In this document: positions 53,808 through 62,476 of the stretch, piece after piece | How the letters are laid out: each line of letters starts with the position of its first letter | Position numbering within the stretch: position 1 is the first letter of the stretch | DNA from: Vibrio cyclitrophicus | GTDB taxonomy: Bacteria; Pseudomonadota; Gammaproteobacteria; Enterobacterales; Vibrionaceae | DNA length: 64,000 nucleotides | Reading direction: 5' to 3' | Assembly: GCA_023206055.1 (NCBI GenBank) | Contig: CP065367.1 | Span: forward strand, 1,178,001-1,242,000 | The notes under the pieces: model-generated | The model's database searches: none | Told to the model about the DNA's origin: nothing | What the model saw: only the letters and a program-made list of their open reading frames with translations | Position numbers and translations under genes: made by a program

Positions 53808-54971
53808 ATGATTCTAGCTATCACTTCGACCTTGTTTTGCATCGTTACCATCAAGTTTTTAATCACACTTGCCAATTTAGCGCGCCATCGCGTTCACATT
53901 ACGCCTAAAATTTCGTTGAACCGAACCAAGTGGCCAACCGTGTCCATTATTATCCCTGCGAGAAATGAAGAAGATAATATTGAGACCAGCCTCAGTTCGC
54001 TAATGAAGCAAAACTACCCAAGAGACAGGTTTGAAATCATCGTGGTTGATGATTTTTCTACTGATTCGACAAGAACTATTGTTGATAGGCTAATCGACGC
54101 GTCGAGTGTTAACGTTCGTTGTATATCAGGAAGAAAGTTACCGCCCAATTGGCTAGGGAAAAGCAACGCCTGCATGGTGGGCTCACTGCAAGCAACCGGT
54201 GAGTATTTGTATTTTATCGATGCTGATACCAAGTCTGAACCCTTGATGCTACAGAGCGTTATCCATTTCGCCTCAAGACACAAAACGGATTTGCTGTCGT
54301 TCAACCCTAGACAAGCATTCACATCAACCGTTGAGAAAATCACCCTACCCGGCATATTTCTTTCAATCGCGTCTTATATGAACTTCAAGAACGCAAACGA
54401 CAAGTCAAAAGCAGAAGCTATTGCTAACGGCCAAGCCATGCTTTTTACACGAAAGTCATACGATGCGGTAGGTGGACATACTGCGGTAGCCAGCGAGATA
54501 TCCGAAGACATCGCTTTTGCAAAACTAATGAAGATGTGCGGACTAAAAACGTTTTGGGCTTTTGCGGACGATCTCATGAGTACTCATATGTATTCCGACT
54601 TTGGTTCGATTTGGGCGGGCTTCTCCAAAAACATGAATCTTATTGTAAATTGCCAATCAAGATTCGGAGTACTTTGCGCATTCATAAAAACAAATGTCAT
54701 TGCATGGGCAGTCCCGGTGATGTTGCTTGTATCAACTCAGCATTTCATCGGCGACCCGTCATCATTCAACACCTATTCCTTAGCGATCAATGCTCTGATG
54801 TTGCTCGCTTCCGTTGTCACTTATCTTATTTTGGTTAAAGAGCTCTTTATACCAGCTCGTTATGCGCTAACCGTACCTTTGGGGATTTCGTTGCAAAGCT
54901 TGTTGATTCTTAACAGCTATCGTTTATCAAAGAACAATAAAGTCACTTGGAAAGGGCGATCACTGTCATGA
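53808..54971 (+). CDS. Membrane glycosyltransferase family 2
   Basis: The 387-residue GT2 enzyme has an N-terminal membrane helix (MILAITSTLFCIVTIKFLITL) and three C-terminal helices (about residues 290-370). The GT-A core shows SIIIPARNEEDNIETSL, VVDDFSTDST, FIDADTKSE (metal-binding DxD), and ISEDIAFAKLMK (catalytic region). The layout is like CrtQ/HpnB-type enzymes that glycosylate carotenoids or hopanoids, so a lipid acceptor is plausible. The start is uncertain, since a TTG at 53793 is possible and no strong ribosome site is seen. It overlaps the START gene by four bases (ATGA). Confidence 0.8.
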   Translation: MILAITSTLFCIVTIKFLITLANLARHRVHITPKISLNRTKWPTVSIIIPARNEEDNIETSLSSLMKQNYPRDRFEIIVVDDFSTDSTRTIVDRLIDASSVNVRCISGRKLPPNWLGKSNACMVGSLQATGEYLYFIDADTKSEPLMLQSVIHFASRHKTDLLSFNPRQAFTSTVEKITLPGIFLSIASYMNFKNANDKSKAEAIANGQAMLFTRKSYDAVGGHTAVASEISEDIAFAKLMKMCGLKTFWAFADDLMSTHMYSDFGSIWAGFSKNMNLIVNCQSRFGVLCAFIKTNVIAWAVPVMLLVSTQHFIGDPSSFNTYSLAINALMLLASVVTYLILVKELFIPARYALTVPLGISLQSLLILNSYRLSKNNKVTWKGRSLS

Positions 54972-55630
54972 TCAGTAAGATTCTAACTTTCATAATCATA
55001 GTGACGTCCTTTTCAGCTTTAGCGTCGGATGCCAATGAGTGGAAGCTCGTACGCGATAAAAAAGGCATCGAAGTCTACAACCGAAAAATTGAAGGTAACG
55101 ACTTTAAAGAATTTCGTGCAGAAGCTGATATCAAAGCCAACCTTACTTCAATCATCGCTTTGTTTACGGATACTTCAGTAGGCACTCAATGGGTAGAGAA
55201 CATTGATGAAATGGAAGAGATAGAACACTTTAGCGAAGTACACACGGTTACTAAAACTTATACAAAAGCGCCTTGGCCCGTCTCGGATCGCGAAGCCATT
55301 GTCGAGAACTATATCGAGCAAGATCCAAACACATTAACCGTGATGATTACCCAACACGGCAGACCCAATTATCAACCAAATGACAACAAACGCATCGTCA
55401 GAGTGGCTCATTTAGAGTCGCGATGGATTCTCACACCACTGGACAACAATACCACTCATATTTCTTATCAAGTGTTGAGTGACCCAGGAGGATCGATTCC
55501 ATCTTGGTTAATTAATATGGTTGCGGTATCTCAACCTTACAAGACGCTTCTTGGTCTGTCTGAGATGTTGGATTCTGAGGAGTACACCGCTCGTCGCCTT
55601 GATTTCATCGAGAACTACACGTCACTTTAA
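54968..55630 (+). CDS. Exported START-domain lipid-binding protein
   Basis: The 220-residue protein has a signal peptide (MISKILTFIIIVTSFSALAS) and then a START/polyketide-cyclase-like helix-grip domain (WKLVRDKKGIEVYNRKIEGNDFKEFRAEADIKANLTSIIALF, KAPWPVSDREAIVENY, GGSIPSWLINMVAVSQPYKTLLGL). Bacterial START proteins bind hydrophobic ligands. The ATG lies in the ATGA overlap with the glycosyltransferase gene, so translation is coupled. Together they suggest handling of a lipid in the periplasm, but the ligand is unknown. Confidence 0.82.
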   Translation: MISKILTFIIIVTSFSALASDANEWKLVRDKKGIEVYNRKIEGNDFKEFRAEADIKANLTSIIALFTDTSVGTQWVENIDEMEEIEHFSEVHTVTKTYTKAPWPVSDREAIVENYIEQDPNTLTVMITQHGRPNYQPNDNKRIVRVAHLESRWILTPLDNNTTHISYQVLSDPGGSIPSWLINMVAVSQPYKTLLGLSEMLDSEEYTARRLDFIENYTSL

Positions 55631-55661
55631 CAATACAATGAATATTTTAGAGGTCCATATT

Positions 55662-56069
55662 GTGAAATTTCCATTCTCTCCTCTCGCAGCAATATTACTT
55701 GTAACATCAAGTTCAGTATTTGCGAATCAAATCATTGTCGATACTAAAGGTGTTGATGAAACAAGGTATCACGCCGATCTGTATGAATGTGAGCAATACG
55801 CTCAACAAGTTAAGCCTGAAGAGGTCGATTCTTTTGGCAGCGATATTGTCGGTTCAACCGCTAAGGGCGCAGCGCTGGGCGCGGTTGGTGGAGGCGTCTC
55901 TGGCGGAAGTGGCCATGATGGTGCAAAAATTGGCGCTGGCATCGGTATTATCAGCGGCGCTTTAAAGCACGGCGCTCAAAAAAGACATTCCGCCGAGCTA
56001 TCTGAGCAGCAGAAGTTTCAAGTGAATCGTAACTGTATGATCAGCAGAGGCTATACCGTTCTTAACTAG
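55662..56069 (+). CDS. Exported glycine-zipper protein
   Basis: The 135-residue protein begins at GTG 55662, which has AGAGG 6-7 bases upstream and gives a clean signal peptide (MKFPFSPLAAILLVTSSSVFA). An ATG at 55638 is the alternative. The core GSTAKGAALGAVGGGVSGGSGHDGAKIGAGIGIISGALKHGA is a glycine-zipper segment of the type found in outer-membrane-associated proteins. Two Cys residues (YECEQY, NRNCMI) could pair. It lies 31 bp after the START gene and probably belongs to the same transcript. Confidence 0.8.
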   Translation: MKFPFSPLAAILLVTSSSVFANQIIVDTKGVDETRYHADLYECEQYAQQVKPEEVDSFGSDIVGSTAKGAALGAVGGGVSGGSGHDGAKIGAGIGIISGALKHGAQKRHSAELSEQQKFQVNRNCMISRGYTVLN

Positions 56070-56076
56070 CGGATAA

Positions 56077-56121
56077 CCAAGCAAAATGGCGTTTAATCGA
56101 TGTTCACGTCATTTTGCTTGG
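56077..56121 (+). terminator. Stem-loop after the glycine-zipper gene
   Basis: CCAAGCAAAATG (56077-56088) pairs with CATTTTGCTTGG (56110-56121), 21-base loop. No T tract follows, so termination strength is uncertain. Confidence 0.6.
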
Positions 56122-56223
56122 CGGACTCAAGGCTGAGTTCAACCATAGTTGCTGAATCGTCACCTTAAAGTTCGTTCAAATAGACAGCGGGCATTGACCC
56201 TTACATAAAATGGGCTTACTATT

Positions 56224-56241
56224 AATCGTCTTTTAACGATT
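56224..56241. promoter_or_regulatory. ArsR-type operator upstream of arsR
   Basis: AATCGT (56224-56229) and ACGATT (56236-56241) with a 6-base spacer. The same ATCGT/ACGAT pattern returns before acr3. Confidence 0.65.
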
Positions 56242-56264
56242 ATCTTAAAGTGAGCCACTTAAGT

Positions 56265-56606
56265 ATGACTACAACATGCCAAGCAACAGATAGCTGTTCT
56301 CTACCTCTTCCGCCGAGTAATACTCAAGCAGAAAAAGAGATGGCTGCGTTAGCAAAAGCACTCGCTCATCCAGCGAGAATTCGCATACTTAGTATCTTGT
56401 CCGCTTTAGAAAAATCGGGGGGCTGCTTGAACAGCGACTTGGTTAGCGAATTAGGTTTGGCGCAATCAACAGTATCAGAGCACCTAAGAATCTTGAAAAC
56501 CTCTGGTTTTATCACTGCTGAATCGATACCACCGAAAATGTGCTACCGCATTAATCGAGATAATATTCAGCAATTTGAGACGCTAATCGACACCATTTTG
56601 AAATAG
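56265..56606 (+). CDS. arsR: ArsR-family metalloregulator
   Basis: This winged-helix repressor of the arsenic genes has 113 residues from ATG 56265. A GTG at 56250 would add 5 residues, and neither start has a clear ribosome site. The HTH is in SDLVSELGLAQSTVSEHLRILKTSGFI. Candidate thiol ligands are Cys near the N-terminus (TTTCQATDSC), GGCLNS and PKMCYRI. The motif ELCVCDL of classical E. coli ArsR is absent, so the metal-sensing thiols differ. It is located before acr3, with operator-like palindromes before each gene. Confidence 0.87.
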   Translation: MTTTCQATDSCSLPLPPSNTQAEKEMAALAKALAHPARIRILSILSALEKSGGCLNSDLVSELGLAQSTVSEHLRILKTSGFITAESIPPKMCYRINRDNIQQFETLIDTILK

Positions 56607-56614
56607 ATTCATCG

Positions 56615-56657
56615 CGCTTAGTTTGTCGAATACAGGATAAACTAAGCGTATTTTTTT
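56615..56657 (+). terminator. Terminator after arsR
   Basis: CGCTTAGTTT (56615-56624) pairs with AAACTAAGCG (56639-56648), then seven T at 56651-56657. acr3 therefore needs its own promoter. Confidence 0.88.
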
Positions 56658-56665
56658 ATTCTTTA

Positions 56666-56692
56666 ATATCGTTTTTCGACGATTGACGATAT
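56666..56692. promoter_or_regulatory. ArsR-type operator upstream of acr3
   Basis: ATATCGT (56666-56672) and ACGATAT (56686-56692) form an inverted repeat. A further ACGAT is at 56679-56683. It lies 20-46 bases before the acr3 ATG and matches the palindrome at 56224. Confidence 0.65.
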
Positions 56693-56711
56693 CAACTAAA
56701 GAGAAAATATC

Positions 56712-57767
56712 ATGAAACCAAAGTTAGGTTTTCTAGATCGCTACTTAACACTGTGGATCTTTATTGCGATGGGGCTTGGTGTATTACTTGGCACCTTGTT
56801 CCCACAAATCGAACAGTGGAACGAATCAATGTCTGTTGGCACAACCAACATTCCACTGGCAATTGGCCTTATCTTAATGATGTACCCGCCTTTGGCTAAG
56901 GTTAACTACAGCCTATTGGGTACTGTGGTAAAAGATAAGAAAGCCATCAAACTGTCTCTGATCATGAACTGGTTGGTTGGCCCTATCCTAATGTTCGTAT
57001 TAGCGCTTACATTCTTGGGTGATCACCCAGGTTACATGGTCGGTGTGATTCTGATTGGTCTTGCTCGTTGTGTGGCAATGGTTCTGGTTTGGAACGACAT
57101 CGGTGGCGGTAACAAAGAGTACGGTGCGGCATTGGTTGCTCTAAATAGTGCATTCCAAGTAGTGAGCTACAGCTTTATGGCGTGGCTATTCATCAGCGTT
57201 CTTCCACCAGTATTTGGTTATGAAGGCATGATGGTTGATATCTCAATGATAGATATTGCACACAGTGTTCTTATCTACCTAGGTATCCCATTCCTAGCGG
57301 GCTTCCTAAGCCGTAAGATCCTAGTGTCGATGAAAGGCGAGCAGTGGTACAACGATGTGTTCATTCCACGCATCTCACCAATTACACTGATAGCTCTACT
57401 GGCGACTATCGTTCTGATGTTCAGCTTAAAAGGCGAGATGATTGTTGAACTACCAATGGACGTATTGTTGATCGCTGTTCCACTGACTATCTACTTCACA
57501 GCGATGTTCTTCATCAGCTTCTTCATTGGTAAAAAGATGGGCATTGAATACGACAAGAACGCATCTATTGCCTTCACAGCGACAGGTAACAACTTTGAGT
57601 TGGCTATTGCCGTAGCAATCTCTGTATTCGGTATCAACTCAGACCAAGCGTTTGCAGGCGTGATCGGCCCACTGATTGAAGTGCCAGTGTTGATTTACCT
57701 AGTGAATGTTGCGCTTAAGATGAAAGACAAGTACTACAACGGTCAAACCGTAAAGCCTAGCATCTAG
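56712..57767 (+). CDS. acr3: Arsenite efflux permease, ACR3 family
   Basis: The 351-residue inner-membrane transporter has about 10 helices and exports arsenite. IGLARCVAMVLVWNDIGGGNKEYGAALVALNSAFQVV contains the conserved functional Cys, and FTATGNNFELAIAVAISVFGINSDQAFAGVIGPLIEVPVLI is an ACR3 mark. It is controlled by its own operator after the arsR terminator. No arsC or arsH gene is in this block, so arsenate reduction must be encoded elsewhere. Confidence 0.92.
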   Translation: MKPKLGFLDRYLTLWIFIAMGLGVLLGTLFPQIEQWNESMSVGTTNIPLAIGLILMMYPPLAKVNYSLLGTVVKDKKAIKLSLIMNWLVGPILMFVLALTFLGDHPGYMVGVILIGLARCVAMVLVWNDIGGGNKEYGAALVALNSAFQVVSYSFMAWLFISVLPPVFGYEGMMVDISMIDIAHSVLIYLGIPFLAGFLSRKILVSMKGEQWYNDVFIPRISPITLIALLATIVLMFSLKGEMIVELPMDVLLIAVPLTIYFTAMFFISFFIGKKMGIEYDKNASIAFTATGNNFELAIAVAISVFGINSDQAFAGVIGPLIEVPVLIYLVNVALKMKDKYYNGQTVKPSI

Positions 57768-57804
57768 AGCTACAGCGAACAAAAAGTGGCATCACTTGAA
57801 ATAG

Positions 57805-57836
57805 AAAGGCTCACACGTTAAACGGTGAGCCTTTTA
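57805..57836. terminator. Terminator of acr3
   Basis: AAAGGCTCAC (57805-57814) and GTGAGCCTTT (57825-57834) with a 10-base loop and A/T ends. It lies between convergent acr3 and the LysR gene. Confidence 0.85.
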
Positions 57837-57872
57837 TTTATTCTAGTGCATCCAATTTAAGTCTCATCCAGC

Positions 57873-58760
57873 TTATGTTTCGTCTAATAGGCCTTTCAAT
57901 GCTTGTTCAAGCCATAGCAATGCTGGTCCTTTCGAGCGTGTTTTAGATAAAACCAAATCAACCGGAGGCGACCATGTTTTGTGATCGAATGAGACATTAA
58001 TCTCCACTAAACGTTGCTTATCCAACTCCTCTTCGACAAGATGTTTAGGTAAATATGCCCAACCAATATCACTGCCGAGCACCACCTCTTTGATAACAAT
58101 AAAGCTGTTTGACCACCATACCTTTCCGGCAATCAGTGGAAACTGATCCATCACCTTGCCTTTGTCTCCCCTCAACATTAACTGACGATGCGGGAGTAAA
58201 TCAGAAAGCTTCGCAACACCTGTTTTTGCGAGCACATGATTAGGATGGCACACAGCAATAAACGGTAAGTGACCGATAAAGCATGGCTCAGAACCGACAT
58301 CAAAAGCCAAATTGGTAAACATCAATCCAATGTCGGCCCTCTCTTCTACAATTAACGGATTGACCTCTGTCGTGGTACACGCAACCAGTTCGACTTCGGT
58401 CGCAGGGAATTGTTGACTGAACTCACTCAGGATTTTAGATAGGTTCGGGACCAATAATGAATCATCTAATGCAATTTTGATGAGCCCTTCTTCACCGCTA
58501 CCCATCGCATTAACCGTCACATTCAGATCTTCAACCTGAAGTACGATCGCTTTCACCTGTTTAAATAACTGCTCGCCCGCTTTGGTTAGTGAAGGCTTTC
58601 GAGTCGAACGATCAAAAAGCTCAACATTAAAATCTATTTCAAGATTACTGATACCTTGGCTCACCGCCGATTGCACTTTGCCCAGGTGACGAGCACTGGC
58701 AGAAAATGACCCTAATTCAACGGCATACACAAACATTTTTAGCTGTTCAATGTTGTACAT
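57873..58760 (-). CDS. LysR-family regulator paired with PACE efflux gene
   Basis: The 295-residue LysR regulator starts at ATG 58760 with GGGAG 7 bases upstream. The HTH (MYNIEQLKMFVYAVELGSFSASARHLGKVQSAVSQGISNLEIDFNVELFDRSTRKPSLT) is followed by an effector domain. It lies 128 bp from a divergent PACE gene, the same layout as aceR-aceI of Acinetobacter. Inducers there are biocides or diamines, but here the inducer is unknown. Confidence 0.88.
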   Translation of the reverse strand: MYNIEQLKMFVYAVELGSFSASARHLGKVQSAVSQGISNLEIDFNVELFDRSTRKPSLTKAGEQLFKQVKAIVLQVEDLNVTVNAMGSGEEGLIKIALDDSLLVPNLSKILSEFSQQFPATEVELVACTTTEVNPLIVEERADIGLMFTNLAFDVGSEPCFIGHLPFIAVCHPNHVLAKTGVAKLSDLLPHRQLMLRGDKGKVMDQFPLIAGKVWWSNSFIVIKEVVLGSDIGWAYLPKHLVEEELDKQRLVEINVSFDHKTWSPPVDLVLSKTRSKGPALLWLEQALKGLLDET

Positions 58761-58888
58761 TCGGTGTCTCCCAACACTTACTATCATCATATGTGATGCT
58801 AACTATCTTTATATTATCACTTAAATAGATATTATCTAGCCAAGTCATTAGCCCATAGAGGCTAGAAAAACATAAAGAGAGTAAAAAG

Positions 58889-59320
58889 ATGTCACATAAA
58901 GAACGCATGTTACACATGGTGCTATTTGAATTAGCAGCTTTGATTTTGATGGCCATGGCGGCAACTTATATTGTCGGTGGCGGAGCAGTAAAAATGGCAG
59001 GCTTGGCGCTGTCTTTATCGCTGATTGCGATGACGTGGAACTACGTCTACAACTACGGCTACGATAAAATTTACGGTGCTGACCGCAGCAAACGAACCAA
59101 AAAAACACGTATTCTGCACGGCTTAGGTTTCGAACTGGGTTTGATGTTGGTGTCATTCCCACTACTGATGTGGGTACTTCAACTCGATTTCTGGACAGTA
59201 TTAATGATGGATATCGGGATTGTTATCTTCTTCGTGCTTTACGCAATTGCGTTCAACTGGGTGTATGACTCGATCCGAGCTCAGTTGGTTGCGACAGGAA
59301 AAGTTGCAGCTTTGGTATAG
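58889..59320 (+). CDS. PACE-family efflux transporter
   Basis: This 143-residue inner-membrane protein of the proteobacterial antimicrobial compound efflux family has four helices made of two repeated bacterial-transmembrane-pair units. Repeat marks are RMLHMVLFELAAL and RILHGLGFELGLM, then WNYVYNYGYDK and FNWVYDSIR. The conserved Glu in the first FE motif is the proposed proton-coupling residue. Divergent from its LysR regulator. Substrates may include chlorhexidine-like biocides or short diamines, but this is by family only. Confidence 0.9.
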   Translation: MSHKERMLHMVLFELAALILMAMAATYIVGGGAVKMAGLALSLSLIAMTWNYVYNYGYDKIYGADRSKRTKKTRILHGLGFELGLMLVSFPLLMWVLQLDFWTVLMMDIGIVIFFVLYAIAFNWVYDSIRAQLVATGKVAALV

Positions 59321-59362
59321 AGCTCCAGTCCGTAGCATGTAACTAGAACAAACACTAAATTG

Positions 59363-59394
59363 AAACTGCCAAACTACAACTTAGTTGGCAGTTT
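59363..59394 (+). terminator. Terminator of the PACE gene
   Basis: AAACTGCCAA (59363-59372) pairs with TTGGCAGTTT (59385-59394), 12-base loop. Confidence 0.7.
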
Positions 59395-59616
59395 ATTCAT
59401 TTATGCATATAAGTTCATTGATTAACGCCCTTGTTACATAGCAAAAACATCACACAACCCGTCCTAATTAAGTCTAATAATCAACCACTCACGAAGTAGC
59501 ATCACAAATCTAAACAGAAACTCCTCGTACCAGTTGTGCATCCGTTTACATACAGGTAATTTTAGCGGCCTCGAAACACATCAATTCGAGCAATGACGTT
59601 CATGCGAGCTTCTTTT

Positions 59617-59710
59617 TCGAACAAAAGTGTTCGGATTAACATTTCAAGTGACTTTAATTAACAATTTTATGCTCAAACGCTCACTTTTAATGTTCGTTTA
59701 TTTTCGAGTT
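59617..59710. promoter_or_regulatory. GlpR-like operators upstream of glpF
   Basis: TCGAACA (59617-59623) and TGTTCGG (59628-59634) form one dyad. AATGTTCGTTTATTTTCGAG (59689-59708) resembles the E. coli GlpR operator (AATGTTCGATTACGAACATT-like). They lie 60-150 bases before the glpF ATG and are candidate sites for GlpR encoded at 62477. The stretch 59395-59610 shows nothing else. Confidence 0.65.
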
Positions 59711-59766
59711 CGCAAATTTATGCACAATACACGTGCTAGATAAGCAAAACTAAAAAGGACTCGAAC

Positions 59767-60621
59767 ATGACAACAAATAAACACCCTTCTTTATTTGGGC
59801 AATGCTTAGCCGAATTTATCGGCACAGGGTTGCTCATATTTTTTGGCGTTGGCTGTGTGGCAGCACTGGTATTAACCGGTGCAACATTCGGACAATGGGA
59901 AATCAGCATCATCTGGGGCTTCGGTGTTGCTATCGCGATTTACTGTACTGCTGGTGTTTCTGGCGCACACATTAACCCGGCAGTGACCATCGCACTGGCA
60001 ATGTTCCATGGCTTTGATAAGGCGAAAGTAGTGCCTTACATTATTTCTCAGCTACTTGGTGCATTCTGCTCTGCTGCTTTGGTTTACAGCCTGTACAGCA
60101 ACCTATTCACTGACTACGAAATCGCACATAACTTCGTTCGTAGCAGCCAAGACGCACTATCAACTGCTGGTATCTTCTCGACTTACCCACATGCTTCACT
60201 CTCTTTCTTCGGCGCTTTTGCTGTGGAATTCGTGATTACTGCAGTGTTGATGTTTGCCATTTTAGCGTTAGGTGATGAGAACAACGGCGCATCTCGCGGC
60301 GCGATGAACCCACTGCTGATCGGTATTCTTATCGCGGTAATTGGTGGTTCTTTAGGTCCACTAACTGGCTTCGCAATGAACCCTGCTCGTGACTTCGGAC
60401 CAAAACTTTTCGCTTACTTTGCGGGTTGGGATTTCGCATTGAGCGGTGCTCGTGATATTCCTTACTTCATCGTTCCAATTCTTGCTCCAATTGCTGGTGC
60501 GTGTTTTGGTGGTTGGTTGTACCCACGCGTTATCGGTGCTTACCTACCAGTAGAAGGCCAAGGCTGCACAATTCCAAACCAATGTGAAACAACAGAAGAA
60601 GCTGAACAAGCTCAAGCTTAA
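59767..60621 (+). CDS. glpF: Glycerol facilitator (aquaglyceroporin)
   Basis: The 284-residue inner-membrane channel for glycerol has six helices and two NPA half-helices (SGAHINPAVTIALA and TGFAMNPARDFGPK) that form the selectivity pore. The Arg after the second NPA is present. AAAAGGACT lies before the ATG. It is the first gene of the glpF-glpK pair, 59 bp before glpK, and GlpR-like sites lie upstream. Confidence 0.95.
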   Translation: MTTNKHPSLFGQCLAEFIGTGLLIFFGVGCVAALVLTGATFGQWEISIIWGFGVAIAIYCTAGVSGAHINPAVTIALAMFHGFDKAKVVPYIISQLLGAFCSAALVYSLYSNLFTDYEIAHNFVRSSQDALSTAGIFSTYPHASLSFFGAFAVEFVITAVLMFAILALGDENNGASRGAMNPLLIGILIAVIGGSLGPLTGFAMNPARDFGPKLFAYFAGWDFALSGARDIPYFIVPILAPIAGACFGGWLYPRVIGAYLPVEGQGCTIPNQCETTEEAEQAQA

Positions 60622-60680
60622 TCCCTAAGCGACCCTACATTTACTAAAATATAAATAACAAAAGAAAAAGGATTCTTACC

Positions 60681-62201
60681 ATGACCGAGCAAAAATACAT
60701 TGTTGCCCTAGACCAAGGCACCACAAGCTCTCGCGCTGTAATCCTCGACCACGATGCAAACATCGTAAGCTCTTCTCAACGAGAATTTACTCAAATCTAC
60801 CCGAAAGCGGGCTGGGTTGAGCATGATCCAATGGAAATCTGGGCAACTCAAAGCTCTACATTGGTTGAAGCACTTGCTAAAGCAGGCATTCGCAGCGACG
60901 AACTAGCGGGTATTGGTATCACTAACCAACGTGAAACCACCATTGTTTGGAACAAAGAAACAGGCAAGCCGGTTTACAACGCAATCGTATGGCAGTGTCG
61001 CCGTACAGCAGACATCTGTGAAGACCTAAAAGCACGTGGCCTAGAAGACTACGTACGTGACAATACTGGCTTAGTCCTTGACCCGTATTTCTCAGGTACA
61101 AAAGTAAAATGGATTCTAGACAACGTTGAAAGTGCTCGCGAAGACGCTGAAGCAGGCAAATTGCTATTCGGTACGGTTGATACTTGGTTGGTTTGGAAGA
61201 TGACTCAAGGACGTGTACACGTTACGGATTACACTAACGCGTCTCGTACTATGTTATTTAACATCAACGACCTGTGCTGGGACCAGAAGCTGCTTGATGA
61301 AATGGGCATTCCAGCAGTCATGATGCCAGAAGTAAAACGCTCTTCAGAAGTATACGGTCAAACGAACCTTGGTGGTAAAGGCGGTACGCGTATCCCAATC
61401 GCGGGTATTGCAGGTGACCAACAAGCAGCACTTTACGGTCAAATGTGTGTAGAAGCTGGCCAAGCGAAGAATACTTACGGCACGGGTTGTTTCCTTCTAA
61501 TGAACACAGGCCAAGAAAAAGTAACCTCGAAAAACGGCCTGTTAACAACACTGGCATGCGGCCCTAAAGGCGAACCAGCTTACGCACTGGAAGGTGCGGT
61601 ATTCATGGGCGGTGCATCAATCCAATGGCTACGTGATGAAATGAAGCTGCTGGCTGGCGCAGAAGACTCTGAGTACTTTGCAACGAAAGTGGATTCTTCA
61701 AACGGCGTTTACGTAGTTCCTGCGTTTACTGGCCTAGGCGCACCATACTGGGATGCTTATGCTCGTGGTACGATTGTTGGTCTGACTCGTGGCGTTAACT
61801 CTAACCACATCATCCGTGCAACGCTGGAAGGTATTGCTTACCAAACTCGTGACGTACTTGACGCAATGCAAGCTGACTCTGGTATCAAGCTAGCAAAACT
61901 ACGTGTTGATGGTGGCGCAGTAGCGAATAATTTCCTAATGCAGTTCCAATCAGACGTACTTGATACTGAAGTTCACCGCCCTGAAGTAACGGAAGTAACC
62001 GCTCTGGGTGCTGCTTACCTTGCCGGCCTAGCGGTTGGTTTCTGGGACAGCATCGACGAGCTTCAAGACAAAGCCGTTCTAGACCGTACCTTCATGCCAC
62101 ACCACGACGAAGAGAAGCGTAACCGCCGTTACAAAGGCTGGAAGCGTGCTATCAAGTGTGCACAGGTTTGGTCTGAACTGCACGATGACGACGAAGAGTA
62201 A
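60681..62201 (+). CDS. glpK: Glycerol kinase
   Basis: The 506-residue FGGY kinase phosphorylates glycerol to sn-glycerol-3-P. YIVALDQGTTSSRAVILD, GITNQRETTIVWNKETG, AGIAGDQQAALYGQ, GTGCFLLMNTG and LRVDGGAVANNFLMQFQSD are standard motifs. AAAAAGGAT precedes the ATG. Cotranscribed with glpF. The length is close to E. coli GlpK (502). Confidence 0.96.
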   Translation: MTEQKYIVALDQGTTSSRAVILDHDANIVSSSQREFTQIYPKAGWVEHDPMEIWATQSSTLVEALAKAGIRSDELAGIGITNQRETTIVWNKETGKPVYNAIVWQCRRTADICEDLKARGLEDYVRDNTGLVLDPYFSGTKVKWILDNVESAREDAEAGKLLFGTVDTWLVWKMTQGRVHVTDYTNASRTMLFNINDLCWDQKLLDEMGIPAVMMPEVKRSSEVYGQTNLGGKGGTRIPIAGIAGDQQAALYGQMCVEAGQAKNTYGTGCFLLMNTGQEKVTSKNGLLTTLACGPKGEPAYALEGAVFMGGASIQWLRDEMKLLAGAEDSEYFATKVDSSNGVYVVPAFTGLGAPYWDAYARGTIVGLTRGVNSNHIIRATLEGIAYQTRDVLDAMQADSGIKLAKLRVDGGAVANNFLMQFQSDVLDTEVHRPEVTEVTALGAAYLAGLAVGFWDSIDELQDKAVLDRTFMPHHDEEKRNRRYKGWKRAIKCAQVWSELHDDDEE

Positions 62202-62285
62202 TCTAAGCGTGAGTTAACAGAGGAGCTCGAATAATCCCTTCATAGTTGATTAGATTGTTCGAACCTCAGTAAACGAAACTAAAAA

Positions 62286-62309
62286 GAGCACTATTTTGTG
62301 CTCTTTTTT
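62286..62309 (+). terminator. Terminator of glpFK
   Basis: GAGCAC (62286-62291), GTGCTC (62298-62303), then six T, with A's before the stem. Confidence 0.9.
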
Positions 62310-62476
62310 GCGTTTCAGGCTCAAATCTTACGTTACGAGCACCGTTTTTGCGGTTTAGACATGATTCCTTACCATCATTACTTCTCTCTCTTCGTCAATT
62401 CGAGCACAATAGCGCGAGTTTATATTTTCGATTTTGACACGCTAGAGCCTTTGGCGTGCAGGGAGTGGTAAGTTAA

